DNA from: Plumapathes pennacea
Taxonomy: Eukaryota > Cnidaria > Anthozoa > Antipatharia > Myriopathidae
Direction: 5' to 3'
DNA length: 64,000 nucleotides
NCBI GenBank assembly: GCA_964036295.1
Contig: OZ038464.1
Coordinates: 16,484,443-16,548,442 of the forward strand
Both the position numbers and the translations under genes were made by a program. The notes beneath the pieces were generated by a model. It had not been told where the DNA came from. It was given only the letters and a program-made list of their open reading frames with translations, and made no database searches. Of this stretch, positions 34,739 through 48,000 are shown in pieces (within the stretch, counting starts at the first letter, position 1; every line of letters begins with the position of its first letter).

Positions 34739-36006
34739 AGAGTGGGGATATGGGTTTTGCTTTCTCCCTTGTGGAAATGAAGGGGTGTGGAGTGACCAAA
34801 ATTCAAATGTTTATTGAAATACAAAACAAAACAAAACAAAAAAAGCTCAAGTGTTAAAATTTGACGTTGGAGGAAATAAACAAGATCAAGAAACTGATGG
34901 ATGGGAGTTTGTTATCGTGCATGCACAGTTCCCAGAGCTCCTCTGGCTCTCGGTAAACACCAACGGCTGGGGACTGCGCCAAGTTTAACATTATTTCTTT
35001 GAAACGAATATGGACGAGTTTTAAAAAGTCATATAAGCACATATACCGAATTTTAACGTCCACTGGGTCACAAAAAAGCATCTCATCGATTTTCTTGGTT
35101 GTTAGCGTGATTCTGTCATATCTGACTGCCATATTTTGTTTGTGATAGAATAAATGACAGGTTCGACAGTTTTCCGGAAAAAATAATGGTTGTGCATATC
35201 CTAGTGATATTTGCCTGAAACGCACGCTATCCAATACCAGTGCATTTGTCAAAAATTTTAGAGTATTTCAAGCTTGAGAAAATATATGGGGCGGTCTCGC
35301 CTCTCACAGCTTCAAAAATCCCCGCAGGAAAGGAAACGGGGTTATTTTTTTCACAGGAAAACACTTTGGAAAATTGAAATTCGGAAAAGCTGTCGGAAAT
35401 CACTGCAGACTCAGAAGCATTGTTCGTTTGACTTGGTCTTTTATGTGGAACGAAGAGTTCGTGGTTATGGCCATAAATATTTTAAACCGTGTGACATTGA
35501 GCGGAAAGATATGGGTGAACAAAAGACTTCCGGTCAAATGGGAGCACGTACACGGGAAACTTGTGGATAACTGCGATTTTCGGAGGAAAAATCTTACGAA
35601 TGTATTCACGAGGGCACTGGATAAAAAAGGGAACCGCAGTTAAGAATATTCCTACTTCATTTAAAGGGGGTCGATTTATCCGTTGCGTGCGTCGATTATT
35701 CAAAGCGGGTAAACCACAATGAATTGATGGCTTTTCGCAATCTTGAAAAGACATGAATATTTTCGAAAATTTAAAGTGTATTGACGTTGTAAGTCAACAT
35801 CTGCTTTCGTTTCAAGAGCTTTTATAGACTGGCGTTGCGTCATTTGCGTCCACATGGCGCTATCTTCCCACTCAACCGATGTTTCTTTCAAGCAATCCTC
35901 CAATCAGCGTCCGAACCTGCACTTGTCAATCAAAATTTCCATCCGGGACTTCTGAGCTTCATGCAAAGCTTCGTCGTCGAGAAGGGTTTGTTCATGCTGT
36001 AGTGTT
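34739..36006. other. Intergenic interval between SNX13 and the activin receptor; two unrecognised open frames
   Basis: A 132-codon minus-strand frame (34854-35252) has balanced, protein-like composition. It begins with MTNALVLDSVRFRQIS and includes KIDEMLFCDPVDVKI. A plus-strand frame follows at 35374-35643. I recognise neither. They are head-to-head, and the minus frame overlaps the probable SNX13 3' UTR. They may be a small gene, part of an old element, or chance. Confidence 0.25.
34875..34880 (+). terminator. Poly(A) signal candidate for SNX13
   Basis: AATAAA lies 137 bases downstream of the SNX13 stop codon. Confidence 0.5.
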
Positions 36007-39000
36007 ATGAATCTCGTTTGGCTTAGTCGGACTACTTTGCTCATACATTTGACCCTTCTGGCGGCAGGTAAGTGTGGAGAAACTCGAGAAGCGTGTGTTT
36101 AATGTAGTGTTTTTGTTTGAGGGAAAACCTAGCGTGGTCTTGCGTGAGTTTGTTGTTCGATCAACTGCATTTTCTTGCGACCATTGCTAATTTAAGTTCG
36201 TTTATTCTTCTCACGAGTCGAGGAATGATCAGTAAAGCACTTATTTTCCTCGTCGATAAGCCCCTTCCCGCATCAAAGCTTACTACAATGTCAAGTGGCG
36301 ATGTTTTGGGAACGGCTCTTCGTAACATTCTTCATTTGTGCGCGCTCCTGTTTACATGTATTATACATGTATTATACATGATTTACTCTCGAGTCGTTCT
36401 CCTAATGCCTCCAGTTGAATGATAACACGCCAACTTATTGTTTGCAGTCTTACGCTTTCTTTCCTGAAATGTCTACGACCAGTCTCTTTTACAGAGATAG
36501 CATTTCGTTGTTGACCTGTCCGTAAGTGTTCTTTTCTACCTATACAAAGCACCAGTCGTCTTATTAGCAAAGTGGGATATTCCGCCAGCATTAGCAACAC
36601 CATACAGTACAAAAGGATGTTTCTGCACAGTGCCAAATTCAAATGTCAAACGCATCTCGATTTGTCAACAAGGGGCGTTTGTGTTCCGATAATATAACCA
36701 ACCAAACTGTTGTTTTTTTTTATGTTTGTTTTCACTCCAGTTCCCCTGATTGATAAAATGCCCTTGTTTTTACCCTGCATGTGTGTCGCGTAGTTTTTGT
36801 GAAAGCAAAGTGAATATCCAAGGTGAGGGGTTTTATTTTGGTCGAGCTGGGTCAGTGTGTGAGAAACGTGCTTGCAACGGCATTCATTTGTAAAATGATT
36901 ATCTTCCTCAGCATCGAGAGCATGAGTATCGTCGATCGATGTAGTTACTAAATATATAAAAAGCATATATTTTTCGAAGTATTGGTCTTCATGAGTAATA
37001 TCGAGGAACAATTATTTTCATATTTCGGTACCGCATTACGTAGAAATTCGATCATACAGTACATTTTCGATACCACTTGGTTTAGCTAAATAATCTACGA
37101 ATCTGTACACTCCAGTACAGTACTGTATACGAAATTGGGTTTTTTGGTCGTATTTCAGCAGTGTTTCAGTGTGCAATAACAAACAGTTTACCCAGCGGGG
37201 GTTTGAAATGTTGCATAAACATTCTAAAACATTCAGTGGAACTTTCTTCTGTTTGTTTACAATTTAGGCCTTATCTTTTTCTCACAAGTCAAGAACAACT
37301 TCCGCAAGAAAGATAAATGAGCATTTTATCTGTTAGCTTTCCTGTTTTTAAAATGATATATTTTTTCAAGTCATTGTGAGGAACAAAATTTTGTTCTAAT
37401 ACGTAATATTTCCAAAGCATTAGAGAGAGCTAGAAACTTATCTTTGAAAATGGGAATTCCGCATCTTCAAAATGAGTTTATCATCCTGCATATGATCACA
37501 TGGGTACATTTCATTCAGAAATATTTTCAAATCATGAAGCGATGTACAGGTTTTGTACATATTTTACACATTTCATATTGCCGGCAGTGTGTGACGCACA
37601 ACTTCCTGGCATCAAAGAGCCCACACTCAGAAGGCAGATATGAGCAATTAAGGAAGCAATTTTGTTTTTTTCCAGGCAGGAAATACATATCAACAAACAA
37701 TGAATGTAAAATTTGGAGCAAATTCTGTAAATTAGTGTAAAAATAACATTTGCCTTTCTAATATAAAATGACTCAGAGAGCTCAACAGTATAGCTTGTAT
37801 GTCTTATAGACTTTGTTTTGCCATATAGCTATGGAGAATAACAACATATTAATTAAGAACTTCCCTTGAAATTCACTTTCTGAAGTGTTTTTCTTGAGAG
37901 ACATGTATTGATTACTTGTTGTTACATGCAAGGAACAAGTGTTTTGAAATTGAATCAGCTGGTGTAGTTTGGTGTAGTTTGGCAAGATTAAAAAAAAAAA
38001 TTACAAATGGATTTTCCTGACATAATTATAGCTGCCTCATTCATCTGTATTGTGGCACTGGTCAAGTACTGTACAACCAACCAACACTTTTATGAGCCAA
38101 GGTGGCCTCATCGAAATAGGGAAAATTTAGTAGGTTTTCAATGTTGTACGCGAGAAAGGCAGTCAATATCTGCATCCTTTTTGGCAGTATTGTTTACATG
38201 TGTTGTAGAGGTAACCTGCCATGTTGTATCTCAGCATGTGGTGCATTTACTGCACCTCTGATGACAGGATGTTCTTAATGTTTCTCTCGGGCCATTTGCA
38301 AAGTTGTGCTGAATACGAAAGCCAAGCACAAATCTCACTCAACTCTTTCATTGTTGTTAATCTCTTCTGATCCTCCAACCAATTCAGCAGTTTTTCCTGT
38401 GGTGAGAAATACTTTTTAAAGGAAGTTGCACTTCGCAATGTGGGTGCCATTTTTGTCGTACACATCTCCAAATTTCCGTCACTGTCGAAACAGGTAATTG
38501 TGAACAAGTTGAACTGGTCGGTAAGTGGTTGGTAACGTCACAGGCAGCCCACAAGGTGTTACTAAGTCACGCCTGATCGGTCAAGGTCTGATGACGTCAC
38601 GGCCGATCGGTTAATAAGGATTTGTATGGGGAGATTTTCAAATCACATTTTATGTGTGAAAATAAAACAATCTTTCTCCTAAAATTCGTCAGATAACATT
38701 ACGAGTCCTTATTAACCGTTTAAGGTGACTTTCGAGGCGGTTTGGCGCCGATTTAGCGATTTTTTTTTTTGTGCCGCCCGTCTATGTACATATATTTTGG
38801 GAAGGCAGGAAGCCAAATGCCTAAAATCCCCGACTCGCTCTTACATAATCGCCGATTTCTCCCCGAAATCATCGCTTAAACGCCATCCGGCTCCGGCACA
38901 GAACAGAACGACGACTAGACTTCTCAGACACATCGACATGCAGCCGATAAACGCTGTTTCTCCATGCGAAAATGCTAGCGAAAGCTCGGCAACTTCGATT

Positions 39001-42000
39001 CCTAGATCATCGGACAGTTATGCATGGACCAGAAAAAAACCGTTGGTGTCAATTTGAATCCCCACCACCCCTCCCCGAGTGACAATTTTTTCAAACGTTC
39101 GCTCAAACCGAATGCCAGACCTCACCCGCCTGGGTAAAATTTGACACTTCCGGTGAGTTCCGGCCCAGTGAATTTATTTAAAATTGCGTACTGTCAGAAC
39201 TTAACTGATCGCCCGGCGTCCACCGGCGAAATGAAAGCTTCATCGAAAGCTGACGTGAAGTTTAAATAAATTCACTGGGCCGGAACTCACCGGAAGTGTC
39301 AAATTTTACCCAGGCGGGTGAGGTCTGGCATTCGGTTTGAGCGAACGTTTGAAAAAATTGTCACTCGGGGAGGGGTGGTGGGGATTCAAATTGACACCAA
39401 CGGTTTTTTTCTGGTCCATGCATAACTGTCCGATGATCTAGGAATCGAAGTTGCCGAGCTTTCGCTAGCATTTTCGCATGGAGAAACAGCGTTTATCGGC
39501 TGCATGTCGATGTGTCTGAGAAGTCTAGTCGTCGTTCTGTTCTGTGCCGGAGCCGGATGGCGTTTAAGCGATGATTTCGGGGAGAAATCGGCGATTATGT
39601 AAGAGCGAGTCGGGGATTTTAGGCATTTGGCTTCCTGCCTTCCCAAAATATATGTACATAGACGGGCGGCACAAAAAAAAAAATCGCTAAATCGGCGCCA
39701 AACCGCCTCGAAAGTCACCTTAAACGGTTAATAAGGACTCGTAATGTTATCTGACGAATTTTAGGAGAAAGATTGTTTTATTTTCACACATAAAATGTGA
39801 TTTGAAAATCTCCCCATACAAATCCTTATTAACCGATTGGCCGTGACGTCATCAGACCTTGACCGATCAGGCGTGACTTAGTAACACCTTGTGGGCTGCC
39901 TGTGGTAACGTGGTCCGTATGTGGTCCGTTTGTGGTCCGTATGTGGTCGGTAACGTGATCAGTAACGTGGTCGGTAAAGTGAAAGGTTTGGTCGGTAAGT
40001 GGTCGGTGGTGTTTTTCATTTCGGATAACGTTTATTTGAAGCGCTAGACAAATCATTCACTTTTATTAACATAAATAATGTAAATAAATTTGCGCAACAC
40101 TGATCGGAAGGGAAAAGAATCCTCTGGGCGAAACACAAAACACAAACACATTTGCAAACACTAGAATTATTAAATCTTGAAAGAGATTCAACTAGAAACA
40201 TGAGCACAAAGGAGCACAAGCACAAATAATCTGTTTCAATAGACGTTTAGCACTAATGAGCCAATGGAGGTGTTCAGGCGTTGACGTGCTGAGGTGTCAA
40301 ATCGCGTAAACAATGAATCCCTTTTAAAAGCTTTCCTAAACGCTGGTGTATTTCGGTGTATTTTTATCCATGAATAGAACAAACAAGATTCTTTAGACCA
40401 ATAAAAGTTAGTGCATTTCGATCCGCCAAGTTTATTGTGAATGTATAAATACGAGTAAATTTTTGGCTTGCGTCCATACGTACGCGCGTCCAGTCAGTCA
40501 CGAGCTTGGACGAGTAATTTTCAATTTTCAACTTCTTTGAGTGAGATTCACCTCGAAAACAACGGCTCCTTTAGGAGCCACCAAGTTCAATAGAAGTCAA
40601 TGACAACTTCACTTCAACAACCAGACTGATTTTGCTCATGGACATCGATTACAGCACACATGCAAATCACATCGCCAATAAATCAAACGGTCTTTCTTGC
40701 TTTCAATTCTTAAAAAAGAAAGAGAACAGGAAAAAAAAAACGTAGAAAAAAGTGTGGTCAGTAAGTGGTCGGTAAAAGTTTTTGAGTGGTCGGTATGTGG
40801 TCGGTAAAGTCAATCGCGTGGTCGGTATGTGGTTGGTAAACCGTATACCGACCACTTACCGACAGTTCAACTTGTTCACAATTACCATTGAAACATGTCA
40901 ATCAGTTTTTGGATGACTATTTAAGTCCAAAGAATTGCAGTTCCAATAATTACGAAGGCTGTAAAGAAACACTTTGACCAAGCAGAAGCCATAAGTAATT
41001 TGAAATTGGTCTTTGAAGAAAAGGGAAGACATGTTTCTGTTGCTGGTTGTTGTTGTTGGTGGTATTTTTTGTTTTTTTGTTTTTGTTTTTTTATCACAAG
41101 CAAGGCAAGTCAATACTGGAAATTTAGTTTGGAATCCATCACTTCTTATTGGTAGGGGTACTTGATCAGCCGCATTTACATTGTGTTTTCCATTTGGAAA
41201 ACAATGCAGTTTTCACCTCTCATTTTCACTGTTACCATGAAAACAAAAACCGAGCATTGTACAATTGACCTGCTTTTGGCACTGTTTTTTAATCTGAATT
41301 TACTGATTCAAATCACCTAACATGCAGGTTGATGTAGTTGTGGATTATATGCTGAATGCCATAAAGAATATATTGGTACTCATATCAACCTAATAATAAT
41401 TATGTTGATGCATGGTTGACCTCCATGTTGACGTGCCAACACATTCTTTACAGTGTTCACATCAAGCACCATGCCAATTGCAGACCAAAACTACAGAGAC
41501 AGGGCTCGAAATTAAAAAAAAAGTCCAGTCGCCATTTGGCGACTAGGTACAAACATTTAGTCGCCAATTCGTGCATTTCAGTCGCAAAATATGATTAGTC
41601 AAAAATGTCTCAAAACGAGCAACCAAAGACGTGTAAGCATCATACATGGCTGGAATCTTCAATTTGACTGTTCATCCTTTAATCGCAAGCAATGTCAAGA
41701 CTTAAGAAAAACATTCGTAACTAGAATTAGAACGTACGAACATACGTGTCGTAATATGCCGATATTGCATCGATGACAATGTTTATATGTAATTTTTACA
41801 TTGAAACTATAACTAACTTTCTTTAACTACATTTAGATCTGGAGTTTGCATAGTCTACCTCAACAACTTAGAATAACCTCACGTTATAATGAATCATCTC
41901 CGAAAGCACACGTCCGCCATGTTTTTACTGTTGGAGGCCTGGGCCGAGAAAAATTGTGACTCACAAGAATGGAGGCAGAGTTAAAGAGACAATCGCCATT

Positions 42001-45000
42001 TCCTGTCGCTCTCTGTGCAGACATCGATTTTCCCTGTCCGACATCGTTTGGGATCAGAGTTGTTGCGAGGTCGTCTGACAGCTTACCTTCAAAATTGATT
42101 TTCCGCCTTTTGCTCACATACTTTGCATAAACTTCTTGCTTACTGGGGATCAAACATTTTGCATTTTCGACTCCATCAGTTAAAAGAAATTGTTTAAAAT
42201 CTGCCAAATCGGCGACTTGTTGTATGGAACTCGTACTACAAAAACTAATTTGCATTTAATCTGTTGGCCTTTGAAACAAACTGAGACAATTGAGTCTGTA
42301 AAACCACAGGCGGGCCAAGCTTTGGGTGGTCCGGTTGCGGTATTTCAAGATTACAAGGCATCCGGGAATTTACGAAGTGACCATACTCCACTGTTTACAG
42401 AAGGACCATTATCATTTATCACCAGACAGGACATGACTAGTTTTATTTCGTTCAGCAAATGAAAATTTAAAATTTAAGATCTAAAAAATCCCTCGTTCGG
42501 TAAATAAACGTTCCGCACACTAACGTCACCGTAAGCCAATAATTAAGTTTCACGTGTAAAAAAACTGACCAACGTCGCGACAGCCAAGAACATTCGAGGA
42601 ATGCTTCGTAATTTATGTACACTTCTCCTTATCTGCCAATCAAAAGAAGCCGCACTGTCACGTGTTTAAGTGCTCGCATTCAATGTGGTATTACATGAAG
42701 TTGCATACAAAGCGATGTTACGTTATAACTGCGTCTGTCGTGTCTCCGCACGGAATTTTTACTGTCAAACCAGGAATAGCATGCAAAATTGTGTCATTGG
42801 TTTAGTCTAAAGCTAGTCGCCAATTTGGCGACTGCTGGAGAGGTTTTAGTTGCCAAAGGTACTGTTTTGGTCGCATTGGCGACCGTATTGGTCGCCATTT
42901 CGAGCCCTGAGAGACTGGTATTCCATTCTAGTCAAGTACTAAATCCTGACAATGTATTGGACGGTATTTATAAAGGTGATATGAATCCCAAGCTTGATGG
43001 ACAACAGCTGGAAAGCTATGAATAAAGTCAAGGCATACATGTAGGGAGTGGTTGCCCAGTTCTCCCGAGCCAGAGGCACATGTTTAAATTTTAACCGGTG
43101 GAATACCTGTTGACAGAAAGAAGACAGGTTCAGAAGGGAAAAACCATTGGAGTTGCCTCCACGGATGAAATACCTTCTAACTACTGCCGGCCGTGGGAAT
43201 TGAATCCACAACCTTTTGTCTTGTAGCTTCATTTATGGATTCAGGTCCACCACCCCCAGACCATTTGGCCACCAAGTCAGAACTCAAAAAGCTCAAACAA
43301 ATGTTGTAGAAAACAGATGCTGGCCTTGAGACAGCAGACAGTTGGACAAAAATAGTTTATTGTTTGGCCATTTGCAAGTTTAGATGCACATGAAATCACA
43401 GAGGTTATTTGATTGAGTCTGTAATCCTCACTGTTTGTAACCACTGTCTTACTCATGCACAATTGGCAAGTGTGAGATATTCTGGTGGGTCACTTCACAA
43501 TCAAACTTAATATGGATCAAAATGGAATTATATGAGAACAAGCTCAGCAGAGAGGCTTACTTCACAACCATTTGTATATTTGGGAAGTAAAAAGTACATG
43601 TACTATTGGCCATGGTTAGTAGTGAAAATGGTGGGCATTCTGATAGTACGTTGCATTTATATGAGCCTGGCTATAGTACATGTAGATGTTTTGCTGTCTC
43701 ATTTGGTCTTTTTTGTTCTGACAAAGATCATACTTTACATTGTATTCTTGGCATTGATCCCAATTCAATGCCATCTTGAAGTGTGATTAAACACCTTTTA
43801 CAAGCCCTAATTTCTATGTCCAGTTTATTCAGTCTGTTGGACAGCCTGGGATGCTTATATTTGCACTCATTATGGTTTAAGAAAATCTATTTATCCTAAA
43901 TCTGAATATGTACCATCCAATATGTACAGTCCAATATCCTACATGTACAACATACCAGACAGTCTGCTGTCCAACACGTACATAACCAGTGCAGAGAAAT
44001 AATTTCTTGTTGTTAAATGTTAAAACATACAGAATTGGCTGCCTCAAACCTGCTGTCAAAGAAGGCATTTTCATTTTGAAGCAAATATACAATTTTAATT
44101 TATTTATAGACTTCTGTTGTACAGACTTGTGGTGACTCCAATATAGCCAGTTGGGGTTTGTGCTTCAGAACAAAGCTGCTTTCAGTGCATACAAATCTGA
44201 AAAATTTGTTTGCAGATACCTACAGTCTAACCTCTATTCTTCTGCATTGTTTCTAAAATTATATAACTTAACAACTGCCAGAGGTAGCTAGTCAGAGGAA
44301 GGCAGAAATTCTCCAAATATTTCTTTGGTTGTATTCCCCAGCATGGCAGATGTGCAAGGGGTCTATACTGCAAAGTCATCAATTTTATCCAAAATCGTTG
44401 TTCTGAGTTATTTGCATACCTAACGTGTACAAGATAATCTGTGTTCCCAAACAAATACATGTAAATAGGACAAGTGTCCATATTTTGACAGTTAGCGGAA
44501 ATTTAATTATCATAGGCTGACCAGCATTGCCTGAGGGGGGGCAGGTTTGAGGTATATCTATCAGGGCTGTAGGTAGGATTTTTTTGTCTGGAGGGCAGAC
44601 TCCACACAGCCACAGGAAGTATTGGACCTTTTGTTTTTACCTGCAACTGCCCCCTCCCCCTGCTAGTTATGGCCCTGTCTACTATTGTACATTTACAGTG
44701 TTCTATATATCTTTCTGTAGGGTTTGCACAGGCTGAGAGGGTGTGTGAACATTATGATCCAATCAAATGTGGGAGTGAAGGGAAATGTGACAATGTGACA
44801 TGTGATACTGAAATTCATCACTGCTATGCAATGTGGCACAATGTGAGTGGCAAGGCAGTGAAGGTTTTGTATAAAGGTTGTTGGAACCAAGGGGAAGAGT
44901 GCAATCTATCATTCTGTGCTGGCAAACCAGTGGGGACAACAATAAAAACAAATGCAACAAAGGATGGGTATTTTTGTTGCTGTAGTGGAGACTACTGCAA

Positions 45001-48000
45001 CAGTGAGCTACAACTTGCACCTTTCACGCCAACCACTGCGCCTATTTCAAGTGAGTAAATTTTCAGTCCTGTTTTATTGTAAGTTGTAGTTTTTAAAATC
45101 TTAGAAATATCATTCAGCTCACACCAAAGTCTTAATAATATCGAGTTCAGTTCTAAAGTTTTCATGACAATCAAAACAATGCATAGGTTTAGGGCTCAGG
45201 CATGGATTGTTTTGGTTCCCCCACCCTTTCCCCCTCCCCCCTCCCCCTTCCTTATCCTCTTCCATGGCATGTGCCTTTTGTTTAGATCCATCAATCTGGG
45301 ACCCTTCAAGTTTTGTTGCAGCATCAGGATGCAAATTTGTTGGTTGTGTGCCCAAGGGCAAGCTGTGACCGTGAATGTAAATCAACATGGTAACCATAGA
45401 TACTATAACCATGAGCTGTGCCCTTATGACATTTGGCCTTAAATTGCTAACATCGTCTAAACAAAACCTGTTCGGCCATCACAAATATGAATGGCTGCTC
45501 AAGTACATGTACCACTGTTAGGCAGGGGAGGGTAGCAGGCACCTTGACAACTTTGCAGCTGCATGGGCTGCTAACCATAGTGTTGGTTGCCTCTGTGAAT
45601 TAAGGGATAAATTGTTTTGTTTTGTTTTTTTCCACAGGAGAAACACGGCCTCCCTCAGAGTCCACAGATTCGCCAGTAAAACCAGGAATCAAACGACACA
45701 AAAGAGTATTACGGATCCTGTTCTATTATGTGGTGCCCATCTTGGCTCTTGTCATGGTGCTTCTATTTGCTTTCTGCCTGTATAATCGTCACAAAGGGCC
45801 GTTTCTGTCAGTGATGGTAGAGGAGGAAGAACTGCTTGAGGCACCACCTTCTCCCACTCTGTGCTGCCGTCCAATCCAGCTAGTAGAAGCAATAGCTCAG
45901 GGTCAGTTTGGTACTGTATGGAAGGCAAACCTCCTAAAAGAGACAGTTGCTGTCAAGATCTTCCCCATGCAAGAGAGGGCAGCATGGAACAACGAGCATG
46001 AATTATACAGCCATCTGAACCACACAAACATCCTTCAGTTCATTGCAGCAGAAAAACACACAGATGAGGAGCATTACACAGAGTTTTGGCTTGTGACGGA
46101 GTTCCATGAGTTAGGATCACTGGCTGACTACCTCAAAGGGCACACAATATCTTGGCCACAGTTGTGCATGATGGCACAAACAACAGCGACTGGCTTGGCT
46201 TACTTGCACAGTGAAATCAAGGGTGAAAAATACAAACCTTGCATTGCTCACAGGGACATAAAGAGCAAAAATGTGCTGGTCAAGTCAGATCTCACATGTT
46301 GTTTGGCAGACTTTGGTTTGGGAATGAAATTCGAGGCAGGGACAAATCCTGGAGAAATGCATGGACAGGTTGGAATGCTTTGTGTTCATATTGTGAATAA
46401 TAGCATTTAGTTACACAAGGTTAAAACTTGACAAATCATTTCACTTAGGTGCCTCATTAAGATCCATCATTGCCATATTGAAGACTAAGTTACTGAGTTT
46501 TGGGAGTTCAGTATCAATCATATTTCCCATCAAACGAGGCTTTACGCAGTCCAAGTTTTATGTCGTTCCAAAAGTATGTGAGTGAGAGTACATTTTTGCG
46601 ACAGCTCTATGCACAGCGTAGAGTTTCTTGATCTCCTGTTGAATGTTTTGCCCAAACATTATGACTTATACCTCTTGACCTTTCAAATGCTGTTATATGA
46701 CTTGATATATCTCGACCCTTTGAATGCTGTTAAGATGGGGGCACATTCAAACACAATAAAACCTTGATTATTCCCACTTTTCCATTACCAGAAAGTGTGG
46801 TATTTTACATTTTAGATACTAGCAAGTATATGTTTTTCACATTTTTGGACAGGTTGGTACAAGACGATACATGGCGCCAGAAGTGTTGGAAGGAGCTATC
46901 ACATTTTCAAGGGAATCATTCCTGCGCATTGACGTGTACGCACTTGCACTAGTGCTGTGGGAGATGGTGGGCAGATGCACTGCTGCTGATGGTGGGTTTC
47001 TGAATAGATTTGAGTACACGTAGTTTTATTGGGAGACATCAAGGGGTTTGTCCTTGTACTCGTCCTCTGTTAAGCCTGGTATATGGATGCCATTTGTTGC
47101 ATACTAAATGACATAGTGGTTGCAGCTGCATTGAAGAAGTTATGTTTATACAAAGAGGTTATTACACGGGAAGGAGTGCAATACAGCGGAGTATTTTTAC
47201 GAGTCGGTTTTATTTTTTCGAGCCTGCTTCAGGTGAGAAAAAATACAGCCGTATTGCACAACTTTTTGTGTAATAAACTGTTTGTTATACAACGAACGAA
47301 GCAGGGCAAACGTTCTCGCCATGCGCAAAATGGAACAAAAAATTACGCGTTTGTAAACTTTGCTTGCAAAAATTGATCATGTAAGCTAATAAACCGGTTG
47401 ATCTGGTTCCTGACAAGTGCAATACACTCCCATCTTTGCACTCATTTTGGCCCATATTTGCACTCGAAAATGTGAAATCATGTAATAACAAACAGTCTGC
47501 CATCTTACCGTGTAGGCGGCCAAATTAACGTGTAAAAAAACCATTTACTCGTTTTACTGGCTCCTAACCAATGAGCATGCAGGAATTTTGAGCTATTTGT
47601 GACTGAGTAAAATTTTACTTGCTCTTAGTCAATCAGAGACCAGGCAAGATTTAACAAGCAAAATGATCTGCCAGATGTTTGCAAAATATTGTTGTTTTAA
47701 GCCCTTGGAGGGCAGGAAATGTTATCAGCTTGTTATCTTTGCAATTTTTCGGAAATTGGAACCTTTTAACAACAAAGAAATTGAAATTTATTTCACGTGA
47801 TGCACAGTTTCTGCGCTGCTTCAAATACAGAGTTTGACACATGCAGCATATATGCATCATGACTGACAACTGCCAGATATGCAAAGCCACCTAAAAGTTC
47901 CAATTGAAACCTTAGTCGGGAAAGAAATTCGTATTTCGCGCTCTTCTGCTAATCAGGAATTACCGCAATGAGTAGAAAGTTTTACTAAACTTCGCTGGAT

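Noticed and set aside
38725..39057. 110-codon frame as a protein gene
   Set aside because: It recurs inverted in the other palindrome arm, shows no domain, and lies in the element's arm. Kept as part of the palindrome only.
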